In this document: positions 7,560 to 16,699 of the stretch, piece by piece
Layout: each line of letters opens with the position of its first letter
How positions within the stretch are numbered: position 1 is the stretch's first letter
Source of the DNA: Actinomycetota bacterium
GTDB taxonomy: Bacteria > Actinomycetota > CADDZG01 > JAHWKV01
NCBI GenBank assembly: GCA_030447305.1
Contig: JAUJPC010000001.1
Location: forward strand, 124,001 to 188,000
Length of the DNA stretch: 64,000 bases
Direction of reading: 5' to 3'
Made by a program: the position numbers and the translations under genes
The notes under the pieces: generated by a model
What the model was told of the DNA's origin: nothing
Databases searched by the model: none
What the model saw: only the letters and a program-made list of their open reading frames with translations

Positions 7560-8615
7560 ATGGACGAGATAAGGCTCACCCAGTATTCCCACGGCGCCGG
7601 CTGAGCTTGCAAGCTCGGTCCCAGTGACCTGGCGCAGGTCGTGCGCCGCTTGGGGGGCAGAACAGGGAAGGCTGATCCAAACCTTCTCCTGGGCCTCGAC
7701 GTGCCCGACGACGCTGCCGTCTACCGGATCAACAACGAGACGGCCCTGGTGCAAACGGTCGACTTCTTCACCCCGGTGGTGGACGACCCCTATCATTGGG
7801 GCGCTATAGCGGTGGCCAACGCCATCAGCGACATCTACGCGATGGGGGCGACCCCACTGACCGGCCTGAACCTGGTTGGCTGGCCGAAGGACCTGGACAT
7901 GGACCTGCTCGCCCGGGTGCTGGAGGGCGGAGCGGACAAGGCCGATGAGGCGGGGTGCGCGGTGGTCGGTGGCCACACGGTGGACGACCCCGAACCGAAA
8001 TTCGGTATGGCGGTGACCGGGATCGTGCATCCGGACAAGATCGTCAAGCTGTCCACGGCCAGCCCCGGCATGTCGATCATTCTTACCAAGCCCCTCGGGA
8101 TGGGGATCGTCGCCACCGCCTGCAAGGCGCAGCGGATCGACAAGGCACTGCTGAACCGGGCTACCAGTATGATGGCAACCCTCAACGCCGGCGCAGGCCA
8201 AGCGATGGTTGAGGTGGGCGCCGCTGCCGCCACCGACGTGACGGGATTCGGCCTCATTGGACACCTGCGGGGGATGCTGGCGGCAAGTGGCTGCTCGGCC
8301 AACCTGATGGCAGACAGCGTTCCGATCCTGGCCGGCGTCGACGAGCTCGCAAGGCAGGGCCTGGTGCCGGGAGGGACTCGACGGAACCGGGATTATTTCG
8401 GACCCTTTGTAGACTTCGATGCGGAGATCGACCCCATGTTGAGGGTCATCATGTTCGATGCCCAGACGTCCGGAGGACTGCTGATAGTGGTGGAGAGGTC
8501 GAAGCAGGAGGCGATGGTGGAGGCTTTGGGCAAGTACGGGACTCCTGAGGCGGCGGTGATCGGGCGTATCGCAGACGGTAGCCCGGGCACCATCCGGGTT
8601 GCCGGCCGGAAATGA
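7560..8615 (+). CDS. selD: Selenide, water dikinase SelD (selenoprotein, UGA = Sec15)
   Basis: SelD makes selenophosphate, the selenium donor for selenocysteine. The ATG at 7560 begins MDEIRLTQYSHGAG; the next codon is TGA (7602-7604) and the frame continues ACKLGPSDLAQ. That is the SelD active-site motif, where other species have Cys (near E. coli Cys17) or Sec before A-C-K. Without reading UGA the catalytic residue would be lost, because the frame opens fully only after the TGA. The rest shows the AIRS-like core (VPDDAAVY, ATDVTGFGLIGH, DAQTSGGLL). Full length is 351 aa. It overlaps the mec start by 4 bp. Its selenoprotein nature implies selA, selB and tRNA-Sec elsewhere in the genome. Confidence 0.93.
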
Positions 8616-9034
8616 AGTTCACCATTCCCCAGGACATCTACGACGGGATGATCCAGCACTGCCGCAACGACTACCCCAACGAAGCGTGCGGCTTCATGGG
8701 GGGGTCCGACGGGAAGGCTGAGGTGCTTTACCCCCTGCCGAACGCTGCAGCGTCCCCCATCTACTACCGACCGGGGGACAAGGAGATGATTGCGGCGATC
8801 AACGACATCGACGAGCAGGACAAAGAGCTGGTGGCAATCTTCCACTCCCACGTCGCCAGTCCGCCCAACCCGTCGCCCACCGACCGGCGAGAGGCACACT
8901 ACCCCGATGCCGTCTATCTCATCGTTTCGCTGATGGATACGGAGAACCCTCTGACGAAGGGGTGGCTGATCAAGAAGGCCGACTGGCGCGATGAAAGCGG
9001 CGAGATAATAGAGGTGGAGCTGGTGATATCGTGA
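8612..9034 (+). CDS. mec: JAMM metalloprotease of the CysO cysteine pathway (Mec+-like)
   Basis: A 140-aa Mov34/MPN/PAD-1 protein. The JAMM zinc motif is visible as the glutamate in NEACGFMGG and HSHVASPPNPSPTD (H-x-H, S-x2-N, final D). In mycobacteria Mec+ cleaves the cysteine adduct from the C-terminus of CysO to free cysteine. The next two genes are cysO and cysM, which supports this role. The ATG overlaps the selD stop (ATGA), so the operon probably begins at selD or upstream. Confidence 0.88.
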   Translation: MKFTIPQDIYDGMIQHCRNDYPNEACGFMGGSDGKAEVLYPLPNAAASPIYYRPGDKEMIAAINDIDEQDKELVAIFHSHVASPPNPSPTDRREAHYPDAVYLIVSLMDTENPLTKGWLIKKADWRDESGEIIEVELVIS

Positions 9035-9038
9035 GCCA

Positions 9039-9329
9039 ATGTCGGTAAAGGTGAACATCCCCGCGGTTCTGCGCTCCGCAGTGGGGGGGTCCAAGTCGGT
9101 GGAAGCGGAGTCCGGACAGCTCCGTGATGTCCTGGTTTCGCTGGGCCAGAAGTACCCGGCCCTGAAGGAGCAGGTCTTCGGCCCCGACGGCGGTCTTCAC
9201 AAGTTCGTGAACGTCTACATCAACGACGAGGACGTTCGGTATCTCGAGAACCTGGACAGCAAGGTAGCGGACGGAGACACGGTAGCCATCCTGCCGGCCG
9301 TGGCCGGCGGCAGCCGCCAAGCACCTTAG
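9039..9329 (+). CDS. cysO: Sulfur carrier protein CysO (ThiS/MoaD-like) with C-terminal extension
   Basis: A 96-aa ubiquitin-like protein with MoaD/ThiS features (FVNVYINDEDVRYLENLDSK, then DGDTVAILPAVAGG). Carriers of this kind must end in Gly-Gly to be thiocarboxylated, but here GG is followed by five more residues, SRQAP, before the stop. The tail would have to be removed first, possibly by the adjacent JAMM protease. Flanked by mec and cysM, it is the sulfide donor for cysteine synthesis from O-phosphoserine. Confidence 0.88.
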   Translation: MSVKVNIPAVLRSAVGGSKSVEAESGQLRDVLVSLGQKYPALKEQVFGPDGGLHKFVNVYINDEDVRYLENLDSKVADGDTVAILPAVAGGSRQAP

Positions 9330-9335
9330 CCGGCC

Positions 9336-10268
9336 ATGCTGCTCGAGAACATGATGGGCCTCGTGGGGAACACCCCGCTGGTCGGCATTCAAAGCTTCAG
9401 CCCCAGCCCCGACGTTCGGATCTGGGCCAAGCTCGAGGGACAGAACCCCACGGGCTCGGTTAAGGACCGGGTTGCTTTGGCCATGATCGAAAAGGCTGAG
9501 GTGGAGGGGCTACTCACCTCCGCCAAGATCCTGCTCGAGCCCACCTCCGGGAACACCGGCATCGCGCTGGCGTTCCTCGCCCGGCAGAAGGGCTACCGGC
9601 TGGTCTGCGTCATGCCTGAGACGGCGTCGAAGGAGCGGGCGCAGATGATCAAGATGTTCGGCGGAGAGATCGTTTTCTCAAAGGGAGTCGAGGGGTCCAA
9701 CGGCGCCATCCGGCTGGCGAAACAGATGGTGGAGGCCGACTCCAAGTACCTGATGCTTTACCAGTATGGCAACGACGCCAATCCGGGTTCCCATTACGAG
9801 ACGACCGGTCCGGAGATCCTGAAAGACCTGCCCACCGTCACTCACTTCATTGCTGGGCTGGGGACCGGAGGCACTCTGACCGGCGTCGGCAAGTTCTTCC
9901 GCGACAACAGGCCCGAGGTGCGCGTCATCGCCGCCGAGCCGGAGCAGGGGGACCTGGTCTACGGCCTCCGTTCGCTGGACGACGGTTTCATCCCGCCGGT
10001 CCTGGACGAGTCGGTGCTGCACGGCAAGATCAAGGTCAACTCGAACACGTCGGTCAAGTTCACCCAGGATCTGGTCTCCAACGAAGGCATTTTCGCCGGC
10101 ATCTCCTGCGGAGCCACGGTGTACGTGGCCCAAAAGATCGCCGCCAAGATAGAGAGCGGGGACATCGTCTGCCTGTTCGCCGACGGAGGATGGAAGTACC
10201 TGTCCACCGAGATCTGGGACATCCACCACGATATCGCCGCCAAGCGTGTGGAGTACATGCCCTGGTGA
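9336..10268 (+). CDS. cysM: CysO-dependent cysteine synthase CysM
   Basis: A 310-aa PLP enzyme of fold type II. The PLP lysine is in NPTGSVKDR, the substrate loop is TSGNTGIALA and the phosphate-binding glycines are GLGTGGTLTG. Mycobacterial CysM takes O-phosphoserine and CysO thiocarboxylate and yields CysO-Cys, which Mec+ then cleaves. The operon position right after cysO argues for the CysM rather than the CysK type. The C-terminal extension KRVEYMPW is in line with CysM. Confidence 0.9.
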   Translation: MLLENMMGLVGNTPLVGIQSFSPSPDVRIWAKLEGQNPTGSVKDRVALAMIEKAEVEGLLTSAKILLEPTSGNTGIALAFLARQKGYRLVCVMPETASKERAQMIKMFGGEIVFSKGVEGSNGAIRLAKQMVEADSKYLMLYQYGNDANPGSHYETTGPEILKDLPTVTHFIAGLGTGGTLTGVGKFFRDNRPEVRVIAAEPEQGDLVYGLRSLDDGFIPPVLDESVLHGKIKVNSNTSVKFTQDLVSNEGIFAGISCGATVYVAQKIAAKIESGDIVCLFADGGWKYLSTEIWDIHHDIAAKRVEYMPW

Positions 10269-11101
10269 GTGCCGGGGACGACCGGGCGATAGGAATCTTC
10301 GACTCTGGGGTGGGGGGCCTCACGGTCACCGACTCGATCATGAAGCTCCTGCCGCAGGAGAACCTCGTCTACTTCGGAGACACTGCACGCTGCCCTTACG
10401 GCCCTCGGTCGATCGATGAGGTCCACGGTTTTCTGAAGCAAATCATGGCGCTTATGGAGGCGCAGGACGTGAAGATGCTGGTCATCGCGTGCAACTCGAT
10501 GACCGCCGCTTACGAGAAGTTCCGTCCAGACCACAAGGTGCCGGTCATCGGCGTGATGGAGCCGGCGGTCCGGGCCGCGGTACGGGCAACCCACAACCGG
10601 AAGGTCGGGGTCCTGGGAACCCAGGCGACCCTCTCCACCGGCCAGTACGAGCGCTTCTTGCAAGCTGCCGGAAAGGACCTTCAGGTGCAAACGCAGGTCT
10701 GCGGGGGGTTCGTCGAACGGGTGGAGGAGGGTGACACCTTCTCGGAGGAGCTTTTCGCTCTGGCGGAGGACTACCTGTCGCCGTTGATCGCTGCCGACGT
10801 CGACACGCTGATCCTGGGATGCACCCACTACCCGCTGCTCACGGGGGTCCTTCACTCGGTGACCCATGGGGAGGTTGAGCTGATCTCGTCGGCCGATGAG
10901 GTCGCCAAGGACATCTACTCCAAGCTGGTGGAGCTGGATCTTCTGCGCCGCCATCGTCAGGTCGGGAGCCGGCGCTTCCTCGTCTCCGGGGACCCGGATC
11001 AGTTTCGGACCGTCGGGACCCGCTTTCTGGCCGGCGGTCTGGACAACGTCGAGAGCATGCCGTGGCCGTCGGCCGCATCCAAAGGCGAGGACGCGGCGTG
11101 A
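10265..11101 (+). CDS. murI: Glutamate racemase
   Basis: A 278-aa enzyme that makes D-glutamate for peptidoglycan. Both catalytic cysteines are present, in IACNSMTAA and LGCTHYPLL, and the N-terminus has IGIFDSGVGGLTV and YFGDTARCPYG. I use the GTG at 10265, which overlaps the cysM stop (GTGA). A longer frame upstream would only run into cysM. The order cysM-murI is conserved in mycobacteria, where a rhomboid gene lies between; here it is absent. Confidence 0.93.
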   Translation: MSAGDDRAIGIFDSGVGGLTVTDSIMKLLPQENLVYFGDTARCPYGPRSIDEVHGFLKQIMALMEAQDVKMLVIACNSMTAAYEKFRPDHKVPVIGVMEPAVRAAVRATHNRKVGVLGTQATLSTGQYERFLQAAGKDLQVQTQVCGGFVERVEEGDTFSEELFALAEDYLSPLIAADVDTLILGCTHYPLLTGVLHSVTHGEVELISSADEVAKDIYSKLVELDLLRRHRQVGSRRFLVSGDPDQFRTVGTRFLAGGLDNVESMPWPSAASKGEDAA

Positions 11102-11853
11102 TTCCGTTCGAGGCGATCGTCCTTGGGGCGAGTGGGACCTATCCCAGGCCGGGCGGGGCCACCTCCGGTTTCCTGCTCAGGGTGGGGGAGTACACGGTTT
11201 GGATGGACTGCGGGACCGGCACCTTCGCCAACCTCCAGCGCCACACCGACTACCGGGAGCTCTCGGGAGTGGTGATCTCCCACCTCCATCTCGACCACTT
11301 CCTGGACCTCTACTCCCTTTACTACGCGCTGAAGTACCGCAGGGACTCCGGGAACCCGACCGGCCTGGAGGTCTACGCCCCGGCGGGAGCGGAGGCGCAC
11401 CTCGCCCAGCTTCTTTCGCCGACCACGAGCGAGGACTTCGGCGGATTCCTAGACTTCCACTCCGTCAAGTCTGGGGACAAGATCGCGATCCTGCCGTTCG
11501 TGTTCACCTTCTTGCAGACGGAGCACCCAGTGGAGACCCTGGCCGTCAGAGTCGAGGCCAACGGACGATCTCTGGTGTACACGGCCGACACTGCCTGGAA
11601 GGACGGCTTGGTGAAGTTCGCACAGGGAGCGAACGTGTTGATCGCCGAGGCAACTCTGCAGAAGCCCGATGCCGGCGGTCAGAGCGTGCACATGACCGCC
11701 GAGGAGGCCGGCAGACTGGCGCACGAGGCACGCGTCAACCGACTGGTGTTGACCCACCTTCCTCCGGGGCTCGATCTCACGGTTAGCATGGACCAGGCGG
11801 CCCAGCACTTCCGGGGCAAGATCCTGGTCGCTACCGACAACCTCTCAATCTGA
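11098..11853 (+). CDS. MBL-fold metallohydrolase, Rv1339-like (probable cAMP phosphodiesterase)
   Basis: About 251 aa with the metallo-beta-lactamase motif SHLHLDHF, DCGTGTFANLQ upstream, TADTAW and a late THLPPG histidine. It looks RNase Z-like but lies between murI and rph, exactly where M. tuberculosis has Rv1339, an atypical class II cAMP phosphodiesterase. The GTG at 11098 overlaps the murI stop. The activity is inferred from position and fold. Confidence 0.85.
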   Translation: MIPFEAIVLGASGTYPRPGGATSGFLLRVGEYTVWMDCGTGTFANLQRHTDYRELSGVVISHLHLDHFLDLYSLYYALKYRRDSGNPTGLEVYAPAGAEAHLAQLLSPTTSEDFGGFLDFHSVKSGDKIAILPFVFTFLQTEHPVETLAVRVEANGRSLVYTADTAWKDGLVKFAQGANVLIAEATLQKPDAGGQSVHMTAEEAGRLAHEARVNRLVLTHLPPGLDLTVSMDQAAQHFRGKILVATDNLSI

Positions 11854-11896
11854 AGGCGACGCCCGCCGCTGAACACTCGTCTTGGAGGCTCAATTC

Positions 11897-12616
11897 ATGA
11901 TTCGCAGCGACGGACGTAGCCCGGATCAACTGCGGCCCGTAAAGGTCCAACGCGGCTACGTTGAGTACGCCGAGGGGTCGGTCCTCTACGAGTGTGGGAA
12001 GACCCGGGTGCTGGTCAATGCGACCGTCGACGACCGCATCCCCGACTGGATGCGCGGCAGCGGGAAAGGCTGGGTGACCGCCGAGTACTCCATGCTGCCC
12101 CGGGCCACCGAGACCCGGACGCCTCGTGAGGTGAACAAGGGCAAGCTGGGGGGTCGGACTCAGGAGATCCAGCGCCTCATCGGGCGAAGTCTGAGGGCCA
12201 TCTGCAACATGAAGGCGATGGGGGAGCGGACTATCTGGCTCGACTGCGATGTCCTTCAGGCGGACGGGGGAACCCGGACGGCATCGATCACTGCGGCGTA
12301 CATCGCCCTGGCCGACGCGTGTGTGGGCCTGGTGAAGGAGGGCAAGCTGGCATCCAACCCGATTCAGGACCAGGTGGCCGCAGTGAGCGTCGGCATGGTG
12401 AACGGCGTTCCTATCCTGGATCTTGACTACAGCGAGGACTCGGCTGCCGAGGTGGACATGAACATCGTCATGACCGGGACCTCGGAGTTTGTGGAGCTGC
12501 AGGGCACCGCCGAGGGCAAGCCGTTCTCGGATGAGCAACTCGCCGTGCTCCTGGCGTTGGGGCGGAAGGGCATCGGTGACCTGCTGGCCATACAGCGCAC
12601 CGCCCTCGGAGGTTAG
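11897..12616 (+). CDS. rph: Ribonuclease PH
   Basis: A 239-aa phosphorolytic 3'-5' exoribonuclease that trims tRNA 3' ends. Family blocks are [36 protein letters not shown] and [18 protein letters not shown]. The ATG at 11897 has GGAGG 8 nt upstream; a TTG at 11882 would sit on top of that site and add five residues. It is followed by rdgB, as in many bacteria. Confidence 0.95.
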   Translation: MIRSDGRSPDQLRPVKVQRGYVEYAEGSVLYECGKTRVLVNATVDDRIPDWMRGSGKGWVTAEYSMLPRATETRTPREVNKGKLGGRTQEIQRLIGRSLRAICNMKAMGERTIWLDCDVLQADGGTRTASITAAYIALADACVGLVKEGKLASNPIQDQVAAVSVGMVNGVPILDLDYSEDSAAEVDMNIVMTGTSEFVELQGTAEGKPFSDEQLAVLLALGRKGIGDLLAIQRTALGG

Positions 12617-12618
12617 CT

Positions 12619-13263
12619 CTGGAGATAGTTCTGGCCACCGCCAACCCCGGCAAGATCTCAGAGATAGTCGAGATCATGGGGGATCTGCCGGTTACCTTCA
12701 TTACCAAGGAGCAGATGCCTGTTTGGCCGGAGATCGTCGAGTCGGGTGACACCTACCTGGAAAACGCACTCATCAAGGCGAGGTCGCTGGTGGAGTTCTC
12801 GGGTAGGGCGTCCATTGCGGACGATTCCGGCATTGAGATCGATGCGCTCGGAGGCGCCCCAGGAGTTCGTTCCGCCCGCTTTGCCGGTCCCCGTGCCACC
12901 GATGAGGAGAACAATCAGAGGATGGTCGAGTTGCTGAGGGACGTCCCTTTAGAGAAGCGATCGGCAAGGTACCGCTGCCTGGCGGTGCTGGTGATGCCCG
13001 ACGAGACGCATATCCGGGCGGAGGGGACGTGCGAGGGCACGATCGCCATGGAGCCCAGAGGGAACAACGGCTTTGGGTACGACCCGTGGTTCATCCCGGA
13101 GGGTCAGGAGCAGACCTTCGGGGAGCTCCCGCTCGAGTACAAGCACGCGATAAGTCACCGGGGGAAGGCCCTCCGGGAGCTGACCGCAAAGATAAAGGCC
13201 TCGCGCCGGTTGTCACCCGATGTCCGCTCCAAAGATCCGGGTAGTGCGGGCGAGAGGACTTGA
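12619..13263 (+). CDS. rdgB: XTP/dITP diphosphatase (non-canonical purine NTP pyrophosphatase)
   Basis: A house-cleaning pyrophosphatase of the Ham1/RdgB family that removes ITP and XTP. Motifs are LATANPGKISEI at the N-terminus, DDSGIEIDALGGAPGV, GYDPWFIP and SHRGKAL. The conserved N-terminal strand starts at a CTG (12619) with GGAGG 6 nt upstream; the first ATG (12676) would delete the substrate-binding T-x-N-x-x-K region. So a CTG start is most likely. Its 3' end overlaps the opposite-strand tRNA-Leu by 19 bp. Confidence 0.93.
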   Translation: MEIVLATANPGKISEIVEIMGDLPVTFITKEQMPVWPEIVESGDTYLENALIKARSLVEFSGRASIADDSGIEIDALGGAPGVRSARFAGPRATDEENNQRMVELLRDVPLEKRSARYRCLAVLVMPDETHIRAEGTCEGTIAMEPRGNNGFGYDPWFIPEGQEQTFGELPLEYKHAISHRGKALRELTAKIKASRRLSPDVRSKDPGSAGERT

Positions 13264-13326
13264 ACCTCCACGGGCTAAGCCCACAGGATCCTAAATCCTG
13301 CGCGTCTGCCGTTCCGCCACGCCCGC
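13245..13326 (-). tRNA. tRNA-Leu (anticodon UAG)
   Basis: An 82-nt class II tRNA. The acceptor stem is GCGGGCG/CGCCCGC with discriminator A, the anticodon loop TTTAGGA in stem CAGGA/TCCTG, a long variable arm, and the T arm GGTTCAAGTCC. CCA is not encoded. Confidence 0.95.
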
Positions 13327-13403
13327 AGGGTGGTGCCGGGTTCCCCACTATACAAACCGCGCTGCAGCGTTGAAGAAAGTGCGGGCTTCCTTGTGGAGCC
13401 GCT

Positions 13404-13736
13404 CTAGCCTGCGTCGAAGCCCAGCCGGCCCTCGTCGCCGTCCGTGGGGCAGGAATGCACCGCGGTAGCTTCCTGAGAGGCCTTCTGCAGCTCCCGCAGG
13501 CCGCGGGTGGTGATGCCGTTGATCGATGTGATGACCGGCTCTCCGGTCTCCGTACGTTCCGCGCTGACGTCGAGGCACCGGCTGGACTTGAGCATCATCA
13601 CCAGTTCGGTGAACTGATCGCCAGGCGTGTCCTCCATAGCGGTGCGCACCCGGGCAGTCATGTCGCCCGGCCCCTGCGCCTCAGCGTCGAGGGCCGCCTG
13701 GAGGATGCGAACCATGCCGGTCTGAACGTCGGTCAT
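13404..13736 (-). CDS. Hypothetical protein
   Basis: A 110-aa soluble protein that I do not recognise. It begins MTDVQTGMVRILQAALDAEA and has a helical, acidic N-terminal half, then DVSAERTETGEPVITSING, which could form a beta-hairpin. No signal peptide, membrane helix or catalytic motif is visible. The ATG has GGAGAGGAA about 12 nt upstream. It lies alone between tRNA-Leu and a lipoprotein gene. Confidence 0.5.
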   Translation of the reverse strand: MTDVQTGMVRILQAALDAEAQGPGDMTARVRTAMEDTPGDQFTELVMMLKSSRCLDVSAERTETGEPVITSINGITTRGLRELQKASQEATAVHSCPTDGDEGRLGFDAG

Positions 13737-13913
13737 GGAAGAATTCTATTCCTCTCCGACATTTAACCGGCTCTGGATGACTTATCTGGAGCCGGGTAGG
13801 AGACCAAAGCTTACAGCCGACCAGGTCCCCGACGTACCCGGAAGGGAGGTAGCGGCCCAGGAAGTTCAGCACCCGTCCACGCGGGCCTGAGCTCTTAACG
13901 AACCGGAGTACTT

Positions 13914-14654
13914 CTACGGCGACGTCGCCGGGGCGGTTGTCTCGGTCGTGGGGTCGGTGGTCCCGGCGGTTGTTCCGGCCGTGGGGGCGGTCGCCTGGGG
14001 CGTCGGAGTGGCTCTCCTGGCCGCCGTCGGAGTGGCTCTCCTGGCGGGCGGCGGTGTGGCTCTCCTCGGGGGAGCCGGGGACGTCCGGCCGGTAGCACGG
14101 GCTCCACTACCCGTCCGGGCGGTTGGGCTCGGCTGACCCTGATCTCTAGCCGAGACAGAGTTCGCGACAAGGACGCACGTTTCCTCTTCCAGAACCCGGC
14201 CCTCGACAGCGACGCCGGAGTTCACAAGGTTGTTGGGAAAGCGGTCGTCTCCGGTCAAGTCGTCCGGCTCGAAGGTGCTCGCACGCGTGTAGAGCACGAC
14301 GACGGTATCGCCCTCGCTGAAGACACAAGCGGATTCCTGGCCGGAGTACGAAGACAGTCGAAGGGCCAATGAGCCGGGCGAGGCCTGCTCGATAGCCGTT
14401 CCCTCTTCTTCCGTTTGCCCCTCCTCTTCCGCGACGCCCGGGCTCGCAGTGGTGGTTGCGTCGGGAGACGGACTGGCTTGTTCGGCCTTGGCGCTCCCCG
14501 AAGCTTCGATCACTTTGCCTTCGAGCTGGAATGACGGTGAGGTGGTCGGGGACGGTTCCTGGGGAGTCTCTGGCGTCGCAACCTCGGCGTTCCTATTGCA
14601 GGCCGACGTGAGCAGGAGCATCGTTGCGCCAACCAGCCATAAAGGTTTCCTCAT
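13914..14654 (-). CDS. Putative lipoprotein with Pro/Thr/Ala-rich low-complexity tail
   Basis: A 246-aa exported protein. The N-terminus MRKPLWLVGATMLLLTSAC is a lipoprotein signal with Cys at residue 19. A Ser/Pro/Thr/Glu-rich spacer follows, then a folded core of about 80 aa (SLALRLSSYSGQESACVFSE to CVLVANSVS) with two cysteines that may pair. The C-terminal 75 residues contain RRATP repeats and Thr-rich runs. It is probably anchored to the membrane and spans the wall. Function unknown. Confidence 0.7.
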   Translation of the reverse strand: MRKPLWLVGATMLLLTSACNRNAEVATPETPQEPSPTTSPSFQLEGKVIEASGSAKAEQASPSPDATTTASPGVAEEEGQTEEEGTAIEQASPGSLALRLSSYSGQESACVFSEGDTVVVLYTRASTFEPDDLTGDDRFPNNLVNSGVAVEGRVLEEETCVLVANSVSARDQGQPSPTARTGSGARATGRTSPAPPRRATPPPARRATPTAARRATPTPQATAPTAGTTAGTTDPTTETTAPATSP

Positions 14655-14795
14655 GCCTTCTCCTTGTATTCGACGAAGTTTGCCACCCTAAGGCGGATAG
14701 GTCGAGCGCCGACTGTGCGACATCCGCTTGAACAAGTGTTACTTTGCCCGCCCCGGCCGCCCAGTACACCTGCCCGCACTAAGCCTGAACTCGAG

Positions 14796-14868
<73 letters not shown>

Positions 14869-14964
14869 GGAATCATTTTAGCCGACGACGCCCCTTCCCT
14901 CAGCCCGAGGTTCGATGTCATGCCTGCCCGATAGGGTCTAAACCGACAATCGGAGGTGGACGGG

Positions 14965-15603
14965 TTGAGCCAGAAACGTAAAACTTTGTACTGGTTGGCC
15001 ATTGTCGTTGCGGCGGTCGGGGCGCTGACGGCCGGTTCTCCGGGTGACCTGTTCGATCCTCCGGCGGTGGAGGGCGAGCCGGTCCCCGCGCCGTCCGTGA
15101 CGCCTCCTGTGACGCCGGATGGGCAGAACCCGAGTCGTCCGGCGGGGGTTCCGGCGGGGGCACAGGAGGGGACGGTAGCCAGGATTGTGGACGGCGACAC
15201 CATCTGGGTGGCGATCAGTCATGGTGGAGGCCCGATTCCGGTGGGCGACGAGCACCGGGTCCGGATGCTGGAGATCGACACGCCGGAAGAAGCGCGGCCC
15301 AACCACCCGGTCCAGTGCGGCGGCAACGATGCGAGCGCCTTTGCAAAAGCTGAGCTGCCCCCCGGGTCAACCGTGTACCTGCTTGGCGACCGGCAGGACA
15401 AGGACAGGTTCGGACGGTACCTCAGGTACGTCTGGGATTTCGAAGGCGAGTTCTACAACGAGAAGGCGGCGGCCGAGGGATATGCCAGGGCGGTCCTGTA
15501 CCGCCCGAACGATCGGTACATCAGCCGGATGAGGCAGGCCGAGGCCTCGGCAAGGCAGGACGGCAGAGGCATGTGGGGCCGGGTTTGCGGTGCAGCGCGC
15601 TGA
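14965..15603 (+). CDS. Thermonuclease-family (SNase-like) protein, membrane-anchored or secreted
   Basis: About 212 aa. A basic N-terminus and one hydrophobic segment (LYWLAIVVAAVGALTAG) are followed by a Pro-rich linker and an SNase fold from about residue 72: VARIVDGDTIWV, VRMLEIDTPEEARP, DRFGRYLRYVW and NEKAAAEGYARAV. The catalytic Arg/Glu pair typical of micrococcal nuclease appears retained (RMLEIDTPE; GRYLRY). The TTG at 14965 has CGGAGG 8 nt upstream; the GTG at 14956 overlaps that site. Probably a surface or extracellular nuclease. Confidence 0.8.
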   Translation: MSQKRKTLYWLAIVVAAVGALTAGSPGDLFDPPAVEGEPVPAPSVTPPVTPDGQNPSRPAGVPAGAQEGTVARIVDGDTIWVAISHGGGPIPVGDEHRVRMLEIDTPEEARPNHPVQCGGNDASAFAKAELPPGSTVYLLGDRQDKDRFGRYLRYVWDFEGEFYNEKAAAEGYARAVLYRPNDRYISRMRQAEASARQDGRGMWGRVCGAAR

Positions 15604-15622
15604 CTGGAAAGGAGCACGCGTT

Positions 15623-16471
15623 ATGAGGGCATGGCCAATGCGGGGTGGCTGGTGCAGGCGCATGGGAGCGCGGATGGGGGTTGTCGTAATGGTGCTCTCA
15701 CTGAGTGGGTGTCCGGGACAGGAGACCCGCTCGGGTTCGCCGTCTAAAGCGGGCTCACCGGCGGCGACGGTGGCGGCAGCGCAGCCGCTTCTGTGCGGCA
15801 GCGAGACCGTACTGTCTGAGGAACCGGCAGATACAGGCAGTCCCGTGACGGTTGAACAGATGCAGGCGCGAATCATGACCGACCCGGCGGCGAAACCCGA
15901 CGGGTATCGCACCCAAACCGTGATAGTCAACGAGGGATTGGGTAGCTTCCGGGTCTCGACGCCGGCCTCCTTCTCGCCTTTTTGGCGCCACGGAACACCG
16001 TCGGACGACCTTCTGACGATGGCCGAAGAGCGTGACCCCGCGTGGACTGCCTACTGGAAGGAGCGGATCGACAGCGGCGAAGTCCAAACCAGAGCAATCT
16101 CCTTGGACGGTGACCGCTCTGACGAGCTGGTTGCGGTCCTTATCACCATCGCCGAGGCGCCCGACGAGTCGGGGGATGCTCTGGCCGCTGCCTTTGCCGA
16201 CAACTACGGTGGAGGCGGCGCATTACTGGGGGAGTCGTGCGGCGTGAGAGCAAACGGTGCGGATGGGGCGTACGTGGAGCACACGGTTCCTACCAGCGTG
16301 GTCGGCGGCAGGGTGGACCGCACCCAGCTTCAGTTCCTGATTCCGGACCGCCCGAATAATGCCCTGTGGGGAGTGACGTGTGATGTGCCCAAGGGGACTG
16401 CCTCGGAAGTAAAGGACATCTGCCGGCAGATCGCGTCGACGTTCGAGCCACTTCCGCCGATTGGGTCCTGA
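15623..16471 (+). CDS. Putative lipoprotein of unknown function
   Basis: About 282 aa. The ATG at 15623 follows AAGGAG. The N-terminus is Arg-rich, then GVVVMVLSLSGC forms a lipobox. After a Ser/Gly-rich linker the mature part has a VNEGLGSFRVSTPASFSPFW block and several Asp/Glu patches (SLDGDRSDELVAVL), with four more cysteines. I do not recognise the family. It starts 20 bp after the thermonuclease gene and may be co-transcribed. Confidence 0.65.
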   Translation: MRAWPMRGGWCRRMGARMGVVVMVLSLSGCPGQETRSGSPSKAGSPAATVAAAQPLLCGSETVLSEEPADTGSPVTVEQMQARIMTDPAAKPDGYRTQTVIVNEGLGSFRVSTPASFSPFWRHGTPSDDLLTMAEERDPAWTAYWKERIDSGEVQTRAISLDGDRSDELVAVLITIAEAPDESGDALAAAFADNYGGGGALLGESCGVRANGADGAYVEHTVPTSVVGGRVDRTQLQFLIPDRPNNALWGVTCDVPKGTASEVKDICRQIASTFEPLPPIGS

Positions 16472-16535
16472 CGGGCGAAATGTGCAGTCTCGGTACCCTG
16501 TCCAGATTGGCTCCGGTACCTATTATGCGACACTT

Positions 16536-16612
16536 TGGGGTGACCGACGGGATTTGAACCCGCGACATCCCGGACCACAACCGGGTGCTCTACCTGCTGA
16601 GCTACGGCCACC
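16536..16612 (-). tRNA. tRNA-His (anticodon GUG)
   Basis: The acceptor stem is GTGGCCG/CGGTCAC with the extra G at position -1 opposite discriminator C, diagnostic for tRNA-His. The anticodon loop is TTGTGGT. CCA is encoded at the 3' end, unlike the other two tRNAs here. Confidence 0.95.
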
Positions 16613-16699
16613 ATGGGGATAGATGCTCCGGTGGAGCACCAAGAATCCCCCAAGATCGTAGCACCGCGCCGCTTGTCCCAAAGCGCTACCCTTCCCCGC

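Noticed and set aside
7187-8264. Minus-strand frames across the SCP2 remnant and selD
   Set aside because: They mirror the coding plus-strand frames and lack any motif.
13745-13800. CCGGCTC/GAGCCGG hairpin as terminator
   Set aside because: A 7-bp stem with a 15-nt loop and no U run on either strand.
13681-13872. A 63-codon frame beginning VLNFLGRYLPSGYVGDLVG on the minus strand between two genes
   Set aside because: No SD, overlap with the neighbouring hypothetical gene, and the second half becomes Arg/Pro-rich shadow sequence.
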